A stretch of 35,085 nucleotides of DNA from Firmicutes bacterium UBA6132 (GCA_002435835.1 DIVM01000199.1:1-35085); one strand, 5' to 3'. Counted from the stretch's first letter, positions 24,370-32,472 are shown. Notes: generated by a model from the sequence alone, not told the origin. Numbers and translations: made by a program.

Positions 24370-25713
24370 TTAACCTATACTAATTTTTTCTATTGGTCTC
24401 ATAATTAAAACAGCTTCTTTATGTTCACCAAAAGCAAGTGCCATGGACAAACTTCCAACTTTTCCAAAATACATTAAAAATATTATAATTGTTTTTGACA
24501 AATTATTTAGATAAGGCGTAATTCCCATTGATAGACCAACTGTTCCTGCAGCTGAATATACTTCAAATATAACTTGATTTAATGAGAAATCCTGTGTGGC
24601 ACTAATAATAAATATTGAAAATATTGTAACAAGTAAATATATAACAGTGATAGAACCTGCTTTTTTTATAGCAGAATCTTCTATTCTTCTTTTAAAAACT
24701 GATATTTCAGGTGTTTTTTTAGCAGATGAAAGAGCACTAAATATTAATGCAACAAATGTTGTTGTTTTAATTCCACCAGCTGTTGAGCCAGGACTTCCTC
24801 CAACAATCATTAAAAGTATTGTTAAAAAACTTCCAGCTTCTGAAAGTTTGGTTATATCCAGTGTGTTAAATCCAGCAGTTCTAGGAGTTATAGATTGAAA
24901 AAAAGATGAAAGCAATTTTTCTTTTGTGCCCATACCAGCCATGCTATCATTTGATTCAATTATAAAAAATAAAGCGGCAGCTCCTATTATTAAAATAAAA
25001 GTTGTTGTTAAAACTATTTTTGAATGAAGCAAATACTTATTAAAATTAAATTTATTTTTAGCTATATCATCCCATACAACAAATCCGATTCCACCAATAA
25101 CTATCAAAGTAGCAATTGTAACATTTACGGTTATATCATCAGAATATCGTGTTAGGGAAGTAAATTGTCCATATTTCCCCATAATATCAAATCCAGCATT
25201 GCAAAATGCAGAAACAGAATGAAATAATCCATTATAAAATCCTCTTATAAGTCCCATTTCAGGATAAAATTTAATAGTGAGAATCAAAGTGCCAAGGCCT
25301 TCGAATATTAAAGTACCTTTAATAATTCTTTTAATTAAAAGTATTATACCACCAATTTTCATGGTATTTGCAGACTCCATTAAAAGACGCCTTTCTCTTA
25401 AACTGATTTTTCTTCTTAAAAACATTGAAAACAATGTTATGAATGTCATAAAACCAAGTCCGCCTATTTGAATTAGAGTTAATATCACAAGCTGCCCAAA
25501 TAATGACCAGTGTGCATAAGTATCATATACTATTAAGCCAGTTATACAAAATGCAGAACCAGCAGTAAATAATGAATTTATAAAAGGTGTATAAGTCCCA
25601 TCTCTTGATGAAATAGGCAAACTTAAAAGTATACCTCCAATAATTATAAATAAAAATGTTCCTATGGCGATAATTTGAGTATATGTTAAACGTACTCTAC
25701 TAATTATGAACAT
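24370..25713 (-). CDS. ktrB: Potassium uptake membrane subunit KtrB/TrkH
   Basis: The 447-residue ion-conducting subunit. It shows the four-fold membrane-pore-membrane pattern. Pore loops carry the single-glycine filters of the family, for example SAFCITGLIVYD, SAFCNAGFD, TPRTAGFNTLD and SAAGTVGLSMGI. The flexible gating loop GGSPGSTAGGIKTTT lies after the third repeat. Length fits KtrB (about 450) rather than proteobacterial TrkH (about 480). It is cotranscribed with ktrA and preceded 11 bases earlier by the anchored 156-residue protein. Confidence 0.95.
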   Translation of the reverse strand: MFIISRVRLTYTQIIAIGTFLFIIIGGILLSLPISSRDGTYTPFINSLFTAGSAFCITGLIVYDTYAHWSLFGQLVILTLIQIGGLGFMTFITLFSMFLRRKISLRERRLLMESANTMKIGGIILLIKRIIKGTLIFEGLGTLILTIKFYPEMGLIRGFYNGLFHSVSAFCNAGFDIMGKYGQFTSLTRYSDDITVNVTIATLIVIGGIGFVVWDDIAKNKFNFNKYLLHSKIVLTTTFILIIGAAALFFIIESNDSMAGMGTKEKLLSSFFQSITPRTAGFNTLDITKLSEAGSFLTILLMIVGGSPGSTAGGIKTTTFVALIFSALSSAKKTPEISVFKRRIEDSAIKKAGSITVIYLLVTIFSIFIISATQDFSLNQVIFEVYSAAGTVGLSMGITPYLNNLSKTIIIFLMYFGKVGSLSMALAFGEHKEAVLIMRPIEKISIG

Positions 25714-25724
25714 TTGATTGCCTC

Positions 25725-26195
25725 CTAAATATTCAATTGTAAAAGTGTTGAAACTACTAAAGATGCTGAAATATTATTTAAGTTGAGATGTTTTATATTA
25801 TTATCATCATAGATTTTTTTGTAATATGAAATATTGCAAAGAGCTATGATATTGTCAATACCCATCATTTTTTTCCCAATTGAACATATCATTATGTTGT
25901 CAAAGTCTGAAGCACTTAGAGCAATTAAATAATTATATGAATCAGATTTTACAAGTTCATTAATATCATTTATAATTGTATTTGAAATATTATAATTTTC
26001 TAAAATATAAGAAATTTCATCAATAATATCAATATCGCCAAATATTAAGGCCGTTTTCATGTCTGGTTTTTGTTGGTACTCATTATCATCAAATTCAGAA
26101 GGGTTAATTATAACACTAAGCTTGTTTATAAATACAAAACCTAATAAAAATATAATAATCATAGAAAATATTATAATAAAATCCACATAGCTCAC
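25725..26195 (-). CDS. Membrane-anchored protein resembling a degenerate RCK_N domain, first gene of the ktr operon
   Basis: A 156-residue protein with one N-terminal membrane helix (residues 5-27) and a soluble part in the cytosol. From residue 46 the alternating strand/helix pattern (KTALIFGDIDIIDEISYILENYNI, YNYLIALSASDFDNIMICSIGKKMMGIDNIIALCN) follows an RCK_N/TrkA-N Rossmann fold. The nucleotide-binding GxGxxG is replaced by FGDIDII. The order of strands is like KtrA (compare the FVTIGDNFQSSL region). I infer an anchored non-binding RCK-like accessory or regulator of KtrAB. I do not recognise a named family. The start follows GAGGTGAG, and it is 11 bases from ktrB. Confidence 0.75.
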   Translation of the reverse strand: MSYVDFIIIFSMIIIFLLGFVFINKLSVIINPSEFDDNEYQQKPDMKTALIFGDIDIIDEISYILENYNISNTIINDINELVKSDSYNYLIALSASDFDNIMICSIGKKMMGIDNIIALCNISYYKKIYDDNNIKHLNLNNISASLVVSTLLQLNI

Positions 26196-26446
26196 CTCAT
26201 TTCTTCCTCTTTCAATAAAAATATATCATAAATAACATAAATTTGATGTTAAGAATTTTGAGGCATCGTTAAAATTGCATAAATATTTCTAAAAAATCTT
26301 AATGTTTTCTTTATACCTAATAGAATTAAAAAGCTTTTAAATATAATTTTATAAAAATATGAATTATTAGAAAAAAATATTTCATATTGCATAAATATAT
26401 GTTACAATAAGTCATTATTAAAGCGTTAATTAAATTGGAGGGAGAT

Positions 26447-27262
26447 ATGTCAAAATTAATAATTACAGTAGCTCCGACTGGTTCAATATATACTAAATCA
26501 GATACTCCGTATATACCACATACACCTAGTGAAATCGCAAAAGATGTTAAAGAATGCCATGATGCAGGAGCATCCATTGTTCATATACATGCAAGGGATA
26601 AAAGCGGAAACAAAACTCATGATTTTGTTAGATATGCAGAAACAGTAGAGAAGATTAAGGAACTTTGTCCTAAAATGATAATTCAGATATCAACTGGTGG
26701 AAGAGCAGGTAAAGATTATGATAGCCGTACACAGGGATTGAAATTAAATCCTGAAAGTGCTTCATTGACACCTGGTTCTGTAAATTTTGAAGAAATGGTA
26801 TATCAAAATGCGCCTGACTTCATTGAAAGACTAGCAAAAGAAATGAAAGAAAGACAAATAAAACCTGAACTTGAAATTTATGATATAAACATGATACAAC
26901 AAGCTATTGAACTTAAAGAAAAAGGTTTATTAAAAGATCCTTTGTTTTTTAATTTTATTATGGGTTTTAAAAATTGTCAGCCAGCTACATTTAATCAACT
27001 AGCATACTTATTAAATACAATTCCTAAAGATAGTTTATGGAGTATAACTGGTGTTGGAAAAAGTCAAATGTTTACAATTTTTCAAGGTGTTAGTTTAGGT
27101 GGACACGTTAGAGTAGGATTAGAAGATAATATTTTTTACCGTAACGGACGATTTGGCAAAAATGTTCATTTTGTTGAAAGAACAGTAAAAATAGCGCGTG
27201 AATTTGGAAGAGAAATAGCTTCTCCAGATGAAGCAAGGAAAATTTTAAAGATAAAAAGATAA
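26447..27262 (+). CDS. Beta-keto acid cleavage enzyme (BKACE, DUF849)
   Basis: Condenses a beta-keto acid with acetyl-CoA to give acetoacetate and a CoA ester. The prototype is 3-keto-5-aminohexanoate cleavage enzyme (Kce) of lysine fermentation. The 271 residues show the zinc ligands His46 and His48 in VHIHARD and the later Glu226 in GGHVRVGLEDN, with STGGRAG in the substrate loop. No lysine-fermentation neighbours (kamA, kdd, kal) are present, so the substrate is open. The ATG at 26447 is chosen: the in-frame TTG at 26435 lies in the GGAGGGAG ribosome site. It is monocistronic with its own terminator. Confidence 0.9.
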   Translation: MSKLIITVAPTGSIYTKSDTPYIPHTPSEIAKDVKECHDAGASIVHIHARDKSGNKTHDFVRYAETVEKIKELCPKMIIQISTGGRAGKDYDSRTQGLKLNPESASLTPGSVNFEEMVYQNAPDFIERLAKEMKERQIKPELEIYDINMIQQAIELKEKGLLKDPLFFNFIMGFKNCQPATFNQLAYLLNTIPKDSLWSITGVGKSQMFTIFQGVSLGGHVRVGLEDNIFYRNGRFGKNVHFVERTVKIAREFGREIASPDEARKILKIKR

Positions 27263-27312
27263 AAAGATAAAGAAAATAATTAATAATAAACTTAAAATTA
27301 AATATATAAAAG

Positions 27313-27342
27313 GTCCTAGTGTAAAATATTTTTCACTAGGAC
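27313..27342 (+). terminator. Intrinsic terminator of the BKACE gene
   Basis: GTCCTAGTG and CACTAGGAC form a perfect nine-base stem, followed by TATTTTTA. It isolates the BKACE transcript from the sigma-54-dependent gene that follows. Confidence 0.85.
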
Positions 27343-27416
27343 TATTTTTATACAAAATGATGTAACACTGTAGTTTGATGGATTGTAATCATTAATTTAA
27401 ATTCGCGTATAAAAAT

Positions 27417-27431
27417 TATACAGTATATAAA
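27417..27431. promoter_or_regulatory. Palindrome upstream of the first sigma-54 promoter (candidate activator site)
   Basis: GTATAA-aaa-TTATAC is a perfect palindrome about 65 bases before the -24 element. Enhancer-binding activators of sigma-54 usually bind about 80-150 bases upstream of the start, which this fits. I found no identical copy before the second promoter. Confidence 0.3.
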
Positions 27432-27493
27432 AACTCTGAAAAAACATATGCACATAAAATGTTAAAAAATCAATTGTTTTTATTTATTTAATA

Positions 27494-27510
27494 TTGGCAT
27501 GATATTTGCT
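27494..27510 (+). promoter_or_regulatory. Sigma-54 (-24/-12) promoter of the urocanase-family gene
   Basis: TTGGCATGATATTTGCT matches YTGGCACGRNNNTTGCW at every defined position except C to T at position 7. GG and GC are exactly 12 bases apart. The predicted start is near 27521, 33 bases before the ATG. There is no competing sigma-A promoter in the last 40 bases. Confidence 0.85.
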
Positions 27511-27553
27511 TTATATAAAATTACTTAAATAAAAAATATTGGAGGATTATAAA

Positions 27554-29272
27554 ATGGCAAATGCAGAGATTTTATATTCAGTAAAAGCACAAAGAGGAAA
27601 TACTCTTAGATGTAAAGGTTGGAAACAAGAAACTATTTTAAGAATGTTAGAAAATAATATGGAAAATGCTGAAATTCCAGAGCAATTAGTAATTTATGGT
27701 GGTAATGGCAAATGTGCTAGGAACTGGGAGTCATATCATGCAATAGTTCAATCTTTAAAAGAACTTGAAGATGATGAAACATTGGTTGTTCAATCAGGTA
27801 TGCCTGTTGCAATATTTAAAACGCACAAATTAGCTCCAAGAGTTGTAATGGCAACTACAAATATAATGAAAGCAACTTGGGAAACATTTTACGATTTACA
27901 GGACAAGAACTTAACTATGTTTGCTCAATATACTGCAGCACCATGGGAATACATAGGAACACAGGGAGTTATCCAAGGAACATATGAAACATTATCAGCT
28001 ATTACTATTAAAAAAGGCTGGGAAAATGACATGCATGGTAAAATTTATTTAACAGCTGGTGCCGGCGGTATGGGCGGAAACCAAACTTGGGCTGGTAAAA
28101 TGCATGGTGCTACAGTAATATTAGTTGATGCAGATGAAAGAGTTATTCAAAGAAGAATTGATAAAAATTACATGGATATAATGGTTAGAAGCTTGGACGA
28201 AGCGATTGAAATAGCTAAAGAACATGTTGCAAATGATGATCCTATATCAATAGGCGTTGTTGGAAATGCAGCAGATATTTACGAAGAAGCATTGGCTAAA
28301 AACTTTATACCTGATGTTGTAACAGAAATGTGCCCATGCCATGACCCTATTTCTTATATACCTTCAGGATATACTGGAGAAGAAGCTGATGTATACAGAG
28401 GACAAAACAGAGCTGCATATTTAAATGATGCAAGAGAAACAATGAAGAGACAATTAAGAGCAATGATTGAATTTAAGAAAAGAGGAGCAGAAGCTTTTGA
28501 ATATGGCACAAGTATCAGAAAAGAATGTATGGATGCAGGCATGCCATCAGAAGAAGCTAAACAAATCAAAGGTTTCGTTGCAGCATATATTAGACCACTT
28601 TTCTGTGAAGGTAGAGGACCTTTCAGATGGACTTGTATTTCAGGTGAAGCATCTGATTTAGCAAGACTTGATGATTTAGCTTTAGAAGTATGTAAAGGTG
28701 ATAAATTAGTTGAAAACTGGATAACACTAGCAAGACAACACTTGCCAATTGAAGCATTGCCAGCAAGAATTTGCTATATGGGATTTGGAGAAAGAAGAAG
28801 ATTCGGTCAAGCAGTTAATGAACTTATTAAAAAAGGCGAAATAAAAGGACCTGTTGCTTTCTCAAGAGATAATTTAGATTCTGGAAGTATAGTTAACCCT
28901 ACATTTGAATCAGAAGATATGATGGATGGCGGAGATTTAATTTCTGACTGGCCATATTTAAATGGATTATTAAACTGTGCAAGTATGTGTGATTTAATAG
29001 CTATTCAAGCTAACTATTCAATGGGTGAAGCAGTTCACACAGGTGTTACTATGATAGCTGACGGTACTGATGAAGCTGCATTTAGATTAGAAGCTTGTAT
29101 GACTGTTGACTCAGGTATAGGTGTTGTAAGACATGCTCAAGCAGGTTATCAAATAGCTAAAGATGTTTGTAATGGTAAAGGAAAATTAACTGATGAAACA
29201 ATAAAAATTCCATTATGGTGGGAACCAGCTGACAAAGTTACATTTGGACCTAAAGATGAATTTATAAGATAA
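27554..29272 (+). CDS. Divergent urocanase (urocanate hydratase)-family protein
   Basis: Urocanase uses a tightly bound NAD+ as electrophile to hydrate urocanate in histidine breakdown. The 572 residues show the family framework: YGGNGKCARNWESYHAIV, VQSGMPVAIFKTHKLAPRVVMA, TQGVIQGTYET, AGAGGMGGNQTWAGKMHGA (NAD loop), RGPFRWTCISGEASDLARLD, the active-site cysteine Cys407 in LPARICYMGFGERRRFG, and GSIVNPTFESEDMMDGGD. However the hallmark HHGGGVGMG loop is replaced by IQANYSMGEAV at about 484-494. No hutH, hutI, hutG or ftcD is nearby. It is therefore probably a paralog with a changed substrate; thiourocanate hydratase is one known urocanase homolog. ATG 27554 is chosen over an in-frame TTG inside the GGAGG. 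Confidence 0.88.
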   Translation: MANAEILYSVKAQRGNTLRCKGWKQETILRMLENNMENAEIPEQLVIYGGNGKCARNWESYHAIVQSLKELEDDETLVVQSGMPVAIFKTHKLAPRVVMATTNIMKATWETFYDLQDKNLTMFAQYTAAPWEYIGTQGVIQGTYETLSAITIKKGWENDMHGKIYLTAGAGGMGGNQTWAGKMHGATVILVDADERVIQRRIDKNYMDIMVRSLDEAIEIAKEHVANDDPISIGVVGNAADIYEEALAKNFIPDVVTEMCPCHDPISYIPSGYTGEEADVYRGQNRAAYLNDARETMKRQLRAMIEFKKRGAEAFEYGTSIRKECMDAGMPSEEAKQIKGFVAAYIRPLFCEGRGPFRWTCISGEASDLARLDDLALEVCKGDKLVENWITLARQHLPIEALPARICYMGFGERRRFGQAVNELIKKGEIKGPVAFSRDNLDSGSIVNPTFESEDMMDGGDLISDWPYLNGLLNCASMCDLIAIQANYSMGEAVHTGVTMIADGTDEAAFRLEACMTVDSGIGVVRHAQAGYQIAKDVCNGKGKLTDETIKIPLWWEPADKVTFGPKDEFIR

Positions 29273-29285
29273 TAAAATATATAGA

Positions 29286-29318
29286 AAAACACGCAGGTGG
29301 TTTCCATATGCGTGTTTT
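29286..29318 (+). terminator. Intrinsic terminator of the urocanase-family gene
   Basis: AAAACACGCA pairs with TGCGTGTTTT over a 13-base loop, followed by a T run. It separates this transcript from the carrier gene. Confidence 0.88.
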
Positions 29319-29366
29319 TTTAGTAATATGATAAATTACTGCAAAATTTTTTACATAAAATAATAT

Positions 29367-29486
29367 TTGTACACATTAAAAATTTATTGAAAAATACAGA
29401 CTTTAATAAAATACATAAAAAAATGATGTATAAATTTTGTACTAATGACTTTTCAAAAAGTATAAAATTTATTCAAATTGTACTAA
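29367..29486. promoter_or_regulatory. Repeated TTGTAC sites upstream of the second sigma-54 promoter
   Basis: TTGTACTAA occurs at 29437-29445 and 29478-29486 (41 bases apart), with a further TTGTAC at 29367-29372. ATACAT-n9-ATGTAT (29411-29431 area) is an inverted repeat between them. They lie about 20-135 bases before the -24 element and could be activator sites. The whole gap 29273-29691 has no supported gene. Confidence 0.3.
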
Positions 29487-29503
29487 ATTTAATCACTATA
29501 ATA

Positions 29504-29520
29504 TTGGTATGAATGTTGCA
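29504..29520 (+). promoter_or_regulatory. Sigma-54 (-24/-12) promoter of the carrier/PLP-enzyme operon
   Basis: TTGGTATGAATGTTGCA matches YTGGCACGRNNNTTGCW except for two C to T changes. GG (29506-29507) and GC (29518-29519) are exactly 12 bases apart. The predicted start is near 29531. It leaves an untranslated leader of about 160 bases with an internal AGGAGG (29580 area) but no convincing leader peptide. Confidence 0.8.
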
Positions 29521-29691
29521 ATAGATAAATTTAGTGTAAATCTTAATGCACAATATCAATTTAAAAAGTGATAATGTTAGGAGGTGTTGTTACATAGATT
29601 AATATGAGATTTTATGAAATTTCAAAGTTTTGGTAAGTGCAATCGTTTTACAAGAGATTAGAAAAATATATAAAAATTTGGAGGAATTCAT

Positions 29692-31017
29692 ATGGAAATA
29701 TTGTTAAATCCGATAACGGTATCAGTTTTAGTAATGTGCGTATTATGTTTATTTAAAGTTAATGTATTACTATCACTTATTGTAGCTTCTATAGTAGCAG
29801 GTTCAATGTCAGGATTAGGTTTGAGCGAAACATTTGGTATGTTAATAGGAGGAATGGGTGGAAATGCTGAAACTGCATTAAGTTATATTTTGTTAGGTTC
29901 CTTTGCAGCAGCTTTAGCACATGCAGGTATAGCTGATATTTTATCTAAAAAAATCTCTAATTTAGTAAAAGGTAGAAGACTTGTTCTTTTATTAGTTTTA
30001 GCATTAGCTGCATGTTTATCAGGAACTGTTATTCCTGTACATATAGCATTTATTCCAATTTTAGTTCCACCGTTACTTGTTATTATGAACAAAATGCAGA
30101 TGGATAGAAGGGGTGCAGCAACTGCTTTAGCATTTGGTTTAAAATGTCCTTATATCACATTGCCAATCGGGTATGGACTTATATTTCAAGGAATTGTTGC
30201 AACACAAATGACACAAAATGGTATGGCTGTTCAAACTTTAGATGTTTGGAAATCCAATTGGATACTCGGCATAGGTATGATAACTGGATTAATTCTTTCA
30301 TTAATAATATATAGAAAGAAAAGATCTTATAAAGATGTTAATATTTTACCACAAACTGAAATGGAAACAGTAATAGCTGTTACTGAAGATTCAAATAAAA
30401 TTGGAAAAAATCATATAGTTTCAATAGTTGCAATTCTCGCAACTTTAGTAGTTCAATTAAAATTTGGATCAATGCCTTTAGGAGCTGTTGCGGGTTTAAC
30501 TATCATGATAGTTTTTGGAGCTGTAAAATTTGGTTCAATAGATAATGTAATGGGCGAAGGCGTTAAAATTATGGGTCTTATAGCATTTGTAATGCTTGTG
30601 GCATCGGGTTATGGCAATGTTATCAAACAAACAGGTTCTGTAGAATCTTTAGTAAATGCTTCTGTTGGAATGTTAGGCGGAAGTAAAGCTATTGCAGCTT
30701 TTGTAATGATAATGATAGGTTTGATAACTACAATGGGTATTGGTACATCATTTGGTACAGTTCCAATATTAGCTGTTCTTTATGTACCAATGGCATTACA
30801 GTTAGGATTTAGTCCACAAGCTACAATTGTACTAATTTCAGCAGCAGCTGCTCTTGGTGATGCTGGTTCTCCAGCTTCTGATACTACGCTTGGACCTACA
30901 GCTGGTTTAAATGCTGATGGACAGCACGACCATATTTGGGATACATGTGTACCTACATTTACATTCTATAATATACCGCTAGTAATATTTGGATTTATAG
31001 GAGCTATGATTTTTTAA
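29692..31017 (+). CDS. YuiF/Na+:H+ antiporter-family amino acid or organic acid carrier
   Basis: A 441-residue membrane protein with about 11-12 helices. Its layout is that of the Na_H_antiporter family that includes Bacillus YuiF: a short N-terminal domain (NPITVSVLVMCVLCLFKVNVL), GLSETFGMLIGGMGGNAETALSYILLG, SGTVIPVHIAFIPILVPPLL, and the C-terminal ALGDAGSPASDTTLGPTAGLNADGQHDHIWDTCVPTF motif. In comparative studies YuiF-type proteins have been proposed as histidine or other amino acid permeases. Here it would import the substrate of the pathway. ATG follows GGAGG. It is the first gene of a two-gene sigma-54 operon. Confidence 0.82.
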   Translation: MEILLNPITVSVLVMCVLCLFKVNVLLSLIVASIVAGSMSGLGLSETFGMLIGGMGGNAETALSYILLGSFAAALAHAGIADILSKKISNLVKGRRLVLLLVLALAACLSGTVIPVHIAFIPILVPPLLVIMNKMQMDRRGAATALAFGLKCPYITLPIGYGLIFQGIVATQMTQNGMAVQTLDVWKSNWILGIGMITGLILSLIIYRKKRSYKDVNILPQTEMETVIAVTEDSNKIGKNHIVSIVAILATLVVQLKFGSMPLGAVAGLTIMIVFGAVKFGSIDNVMGEGVKIMGLIAFVMLVASGYGNVIKQTGSVESLVNASVGMLGGSKAIAAFVMIMIGLITTMGIGTSFGTVPILAVLYVPMALQLGFSPQATIVLISAAAALGDAGSPASDTTLGPTAGLNADGQHDHIWDTCVPTFTFYNIPLVIFGFIGAMIF

Positions 31018-31064
31018 ATAAGAAAATAAAGTTATTTAGTTACATTTATAAGGGGGGTAATTTT

Positions 31065-32414
31065 ATAAAAATACTTAATAACTGCAATTCTTTAGTTGAA
31101 AAAGATGAGAAATTTATTTCAAAATCATCAAGAGCTTCTTATTTTCCTTTAGTGATTAAAAAAGGAAGAGGAGCACAAATAGAGGATATGGACGGTAATA
31201 AATATATTGATTTTTTAAGCAGTGCAGCTGTTCTTAACACAGGGTACAGCCATCATAGAATTGTGGAAGCAATAAAAAATCAAGTTGACGATTATATCCA
31301 TTTTACAAATGATTACATGTATTCAGAACCTCAAGTTACCATTGCTGAAAAGTTAATTAATATAACACCTGGTAAATTCAACAAAAAAGTATTATTTGGA
31401 TTTTCGGGCTCTGATGCTGTAGATGGAGCTATAAAATTAGCGAGGTCCTACACTAAAAGGAACAAGATAATATCATTTACAGGTTCTTATCATGGATCCA
31501 CATATGGTGCAATTTCTGTAAGTGCTATTAGTTTGAACATGAAACGAAAAATAGGTCCGTTGCTCCCTGAAGTATATCATTTGCCTTATCCAAACTGCTT
31601 TAGATGCGAATTTGGCAAAACTGAGAAAACATGCTTGAGAGAATGTTTTAAGTATTTAATAAATGCTTTTGAAACATATATTCCTGCAGAAGAAGTGGCA
31701 GCAATTATAATTGAACCTATAGCAGGAGACTTAGGATTTGTTGAACCTCCAATTGATTATATGGAAAATTTATATGAATTTTGCAAGAAAAATGATATAT
31801 TATTTATTACAGATGAAATACAGCAAGGTTTCGGACGTACTGGCAAATGGTTTTCAATAGAACATTTTAATATTGAACCGGATATTATAATTATGGGAAA
31901 AGCAATGGCATCGGGGCTTCCAATGAGTGCAATTGTTGCAAGAGAGGAAATTGTTGATTCAATGCTCATGCCAGCACATTTGTTTACATTGCAGGGAAAT
32001 GCAACATGTGCAGCAGCTGCTATTGCAACATTAAATATAATACAGGAAGAAAATCTTGTAAAAAAAGCAGAAGAAATGGGTAATTATATTGTTCAAAGAT
32101 TTATGAAAATGAAAGAAAAGTACCCAGTAATCGGAGACATAAGAGGAAGAGGGCTTTCAATAGGAGTTGAACTTTTAAAAGATATGAATTTAAAAGAGAA
32201 AGATAAAGAAGGAACAATTAAAGTATGTTACAGATGTTGGCAAAAAGGTGTTGTTCTTATATTTCTTGCTGAAAATGTTCTTCGAATTCAGCCTCCTTTA
32301 ATAATTAGTAAAGAAGAAACTGATAAAGCATTGGATATAATAGAAGAGTCCGTTTCAGAATATGTAAACGGAAAGTTATCTGATGAAGCTCTAAAAGTAG
32401 TTCAGGGATGGTAA
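31065..32414 (+). CDS. Class III PLP aminotransferase-fold enzyme, isoleucine 2-epimerase-like; apparent ATA start
   Basis: A 449-residue enzyme of the GABA-aminotransferase fold. The PLP lysine is Lys279 in IMGKAMASGLP, the cofactor-holding aspartate is in ITDEIQQGFGRTG, and SGSDAVDGAIKLARSYT and SYHGSTYGAISVSA form the phosphate site. Many stretches, including LNMKRKIGPLLPEVYHLPYP and the terminal GW, match lactobacillal isoleucine 2-epimerase as I recall it, so racemisation or transamination of an amino acid is likely. The first ATG/GTG/TTG in frame is GTG 31152, which has no ribosome site and would remove 29 conserved residues. The strong AAGGGGGG (31050-31057) sits six bases before in-frame ATA 31065, where family alignment puts the start. 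This implies an ATA start, or a base error. Confidence 0.85.
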   Translation: MKILNNCNSLVEKDEKFISKSSRASYFPLVIKKGRGAQIEDMDGNKYIDFLSSAAVLNTGYSHHRIVEAIKNQVDDYIHFTNDYMYSEPQVTIAEKLINITPGKFNKKVLFGFSGSDAVDGAIKLARSYTKRNKIISFTGSYHGSTYGAISVSAISLNMKRKIGPLLPEVYHLPYPNCFRCEFGKTEKTCLRECFKYLINAFETYIPAEEVAAIIIEPIAGDLGFVEPPIDYMENLYEFCKKNDILFITDEIQQGFGRTGKWFSIEHFNIEPDIIIMGKAMASGLPMSAIVAREEIVDSMLMPAHLFTLQGNATCAAAAIATLNIIQEENLVKKAEEMGNYIVQRFMKMKEKYPVIGDIRGRGLSIGVELLKDMNLKEKDKEGTIKVCYRCWQKGVVLIFLAENVLRIQPPLIISKEETDKALDIIEESVSEYVNGKLSDEALKVVQGW

Positions 32415-32434
32415 ATAAATATTGAAATGTTAAC

Positions 32435-32472
32435 ATCAAAAAATGTTGGAGTAATATCCAACATTTTTTGAT
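32435..32472 (+). terminator. Intrinsic terminator of the carrier/PLP-enzyme operon
   Basis: A perfect 16-base stem, ATCAAAAAATGTTGGA with TCCAACATTTTTTGAT, and a six-base loop. Confidence 0.92.

Noticed and set aside
26196..26446. c-di-AMP (ydaO/kimA-type) riboswitch before the ktr operon
   Set aside because: Expected from ktr genes in related organisms, but no conserved core or terminator is visible in this 251-base gap on either strand.
27263..27540. A his-responsive T-box leader before the urocanase or carrier genes
   Set aside because: No T-box sequence (TGGNACCGCG-like) or specifier hairpin is present; -24/-12 promoters explain the control better.
29560..29691. Possible leader peptide (AGGAGG near 29580, then ATG AGA TTT...) before the carrier gene
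   Set aside because: The spacing between AGGAGG and the ATG is about 19 bases and the peptide has no run of regulatory codons, so I cannot support it.
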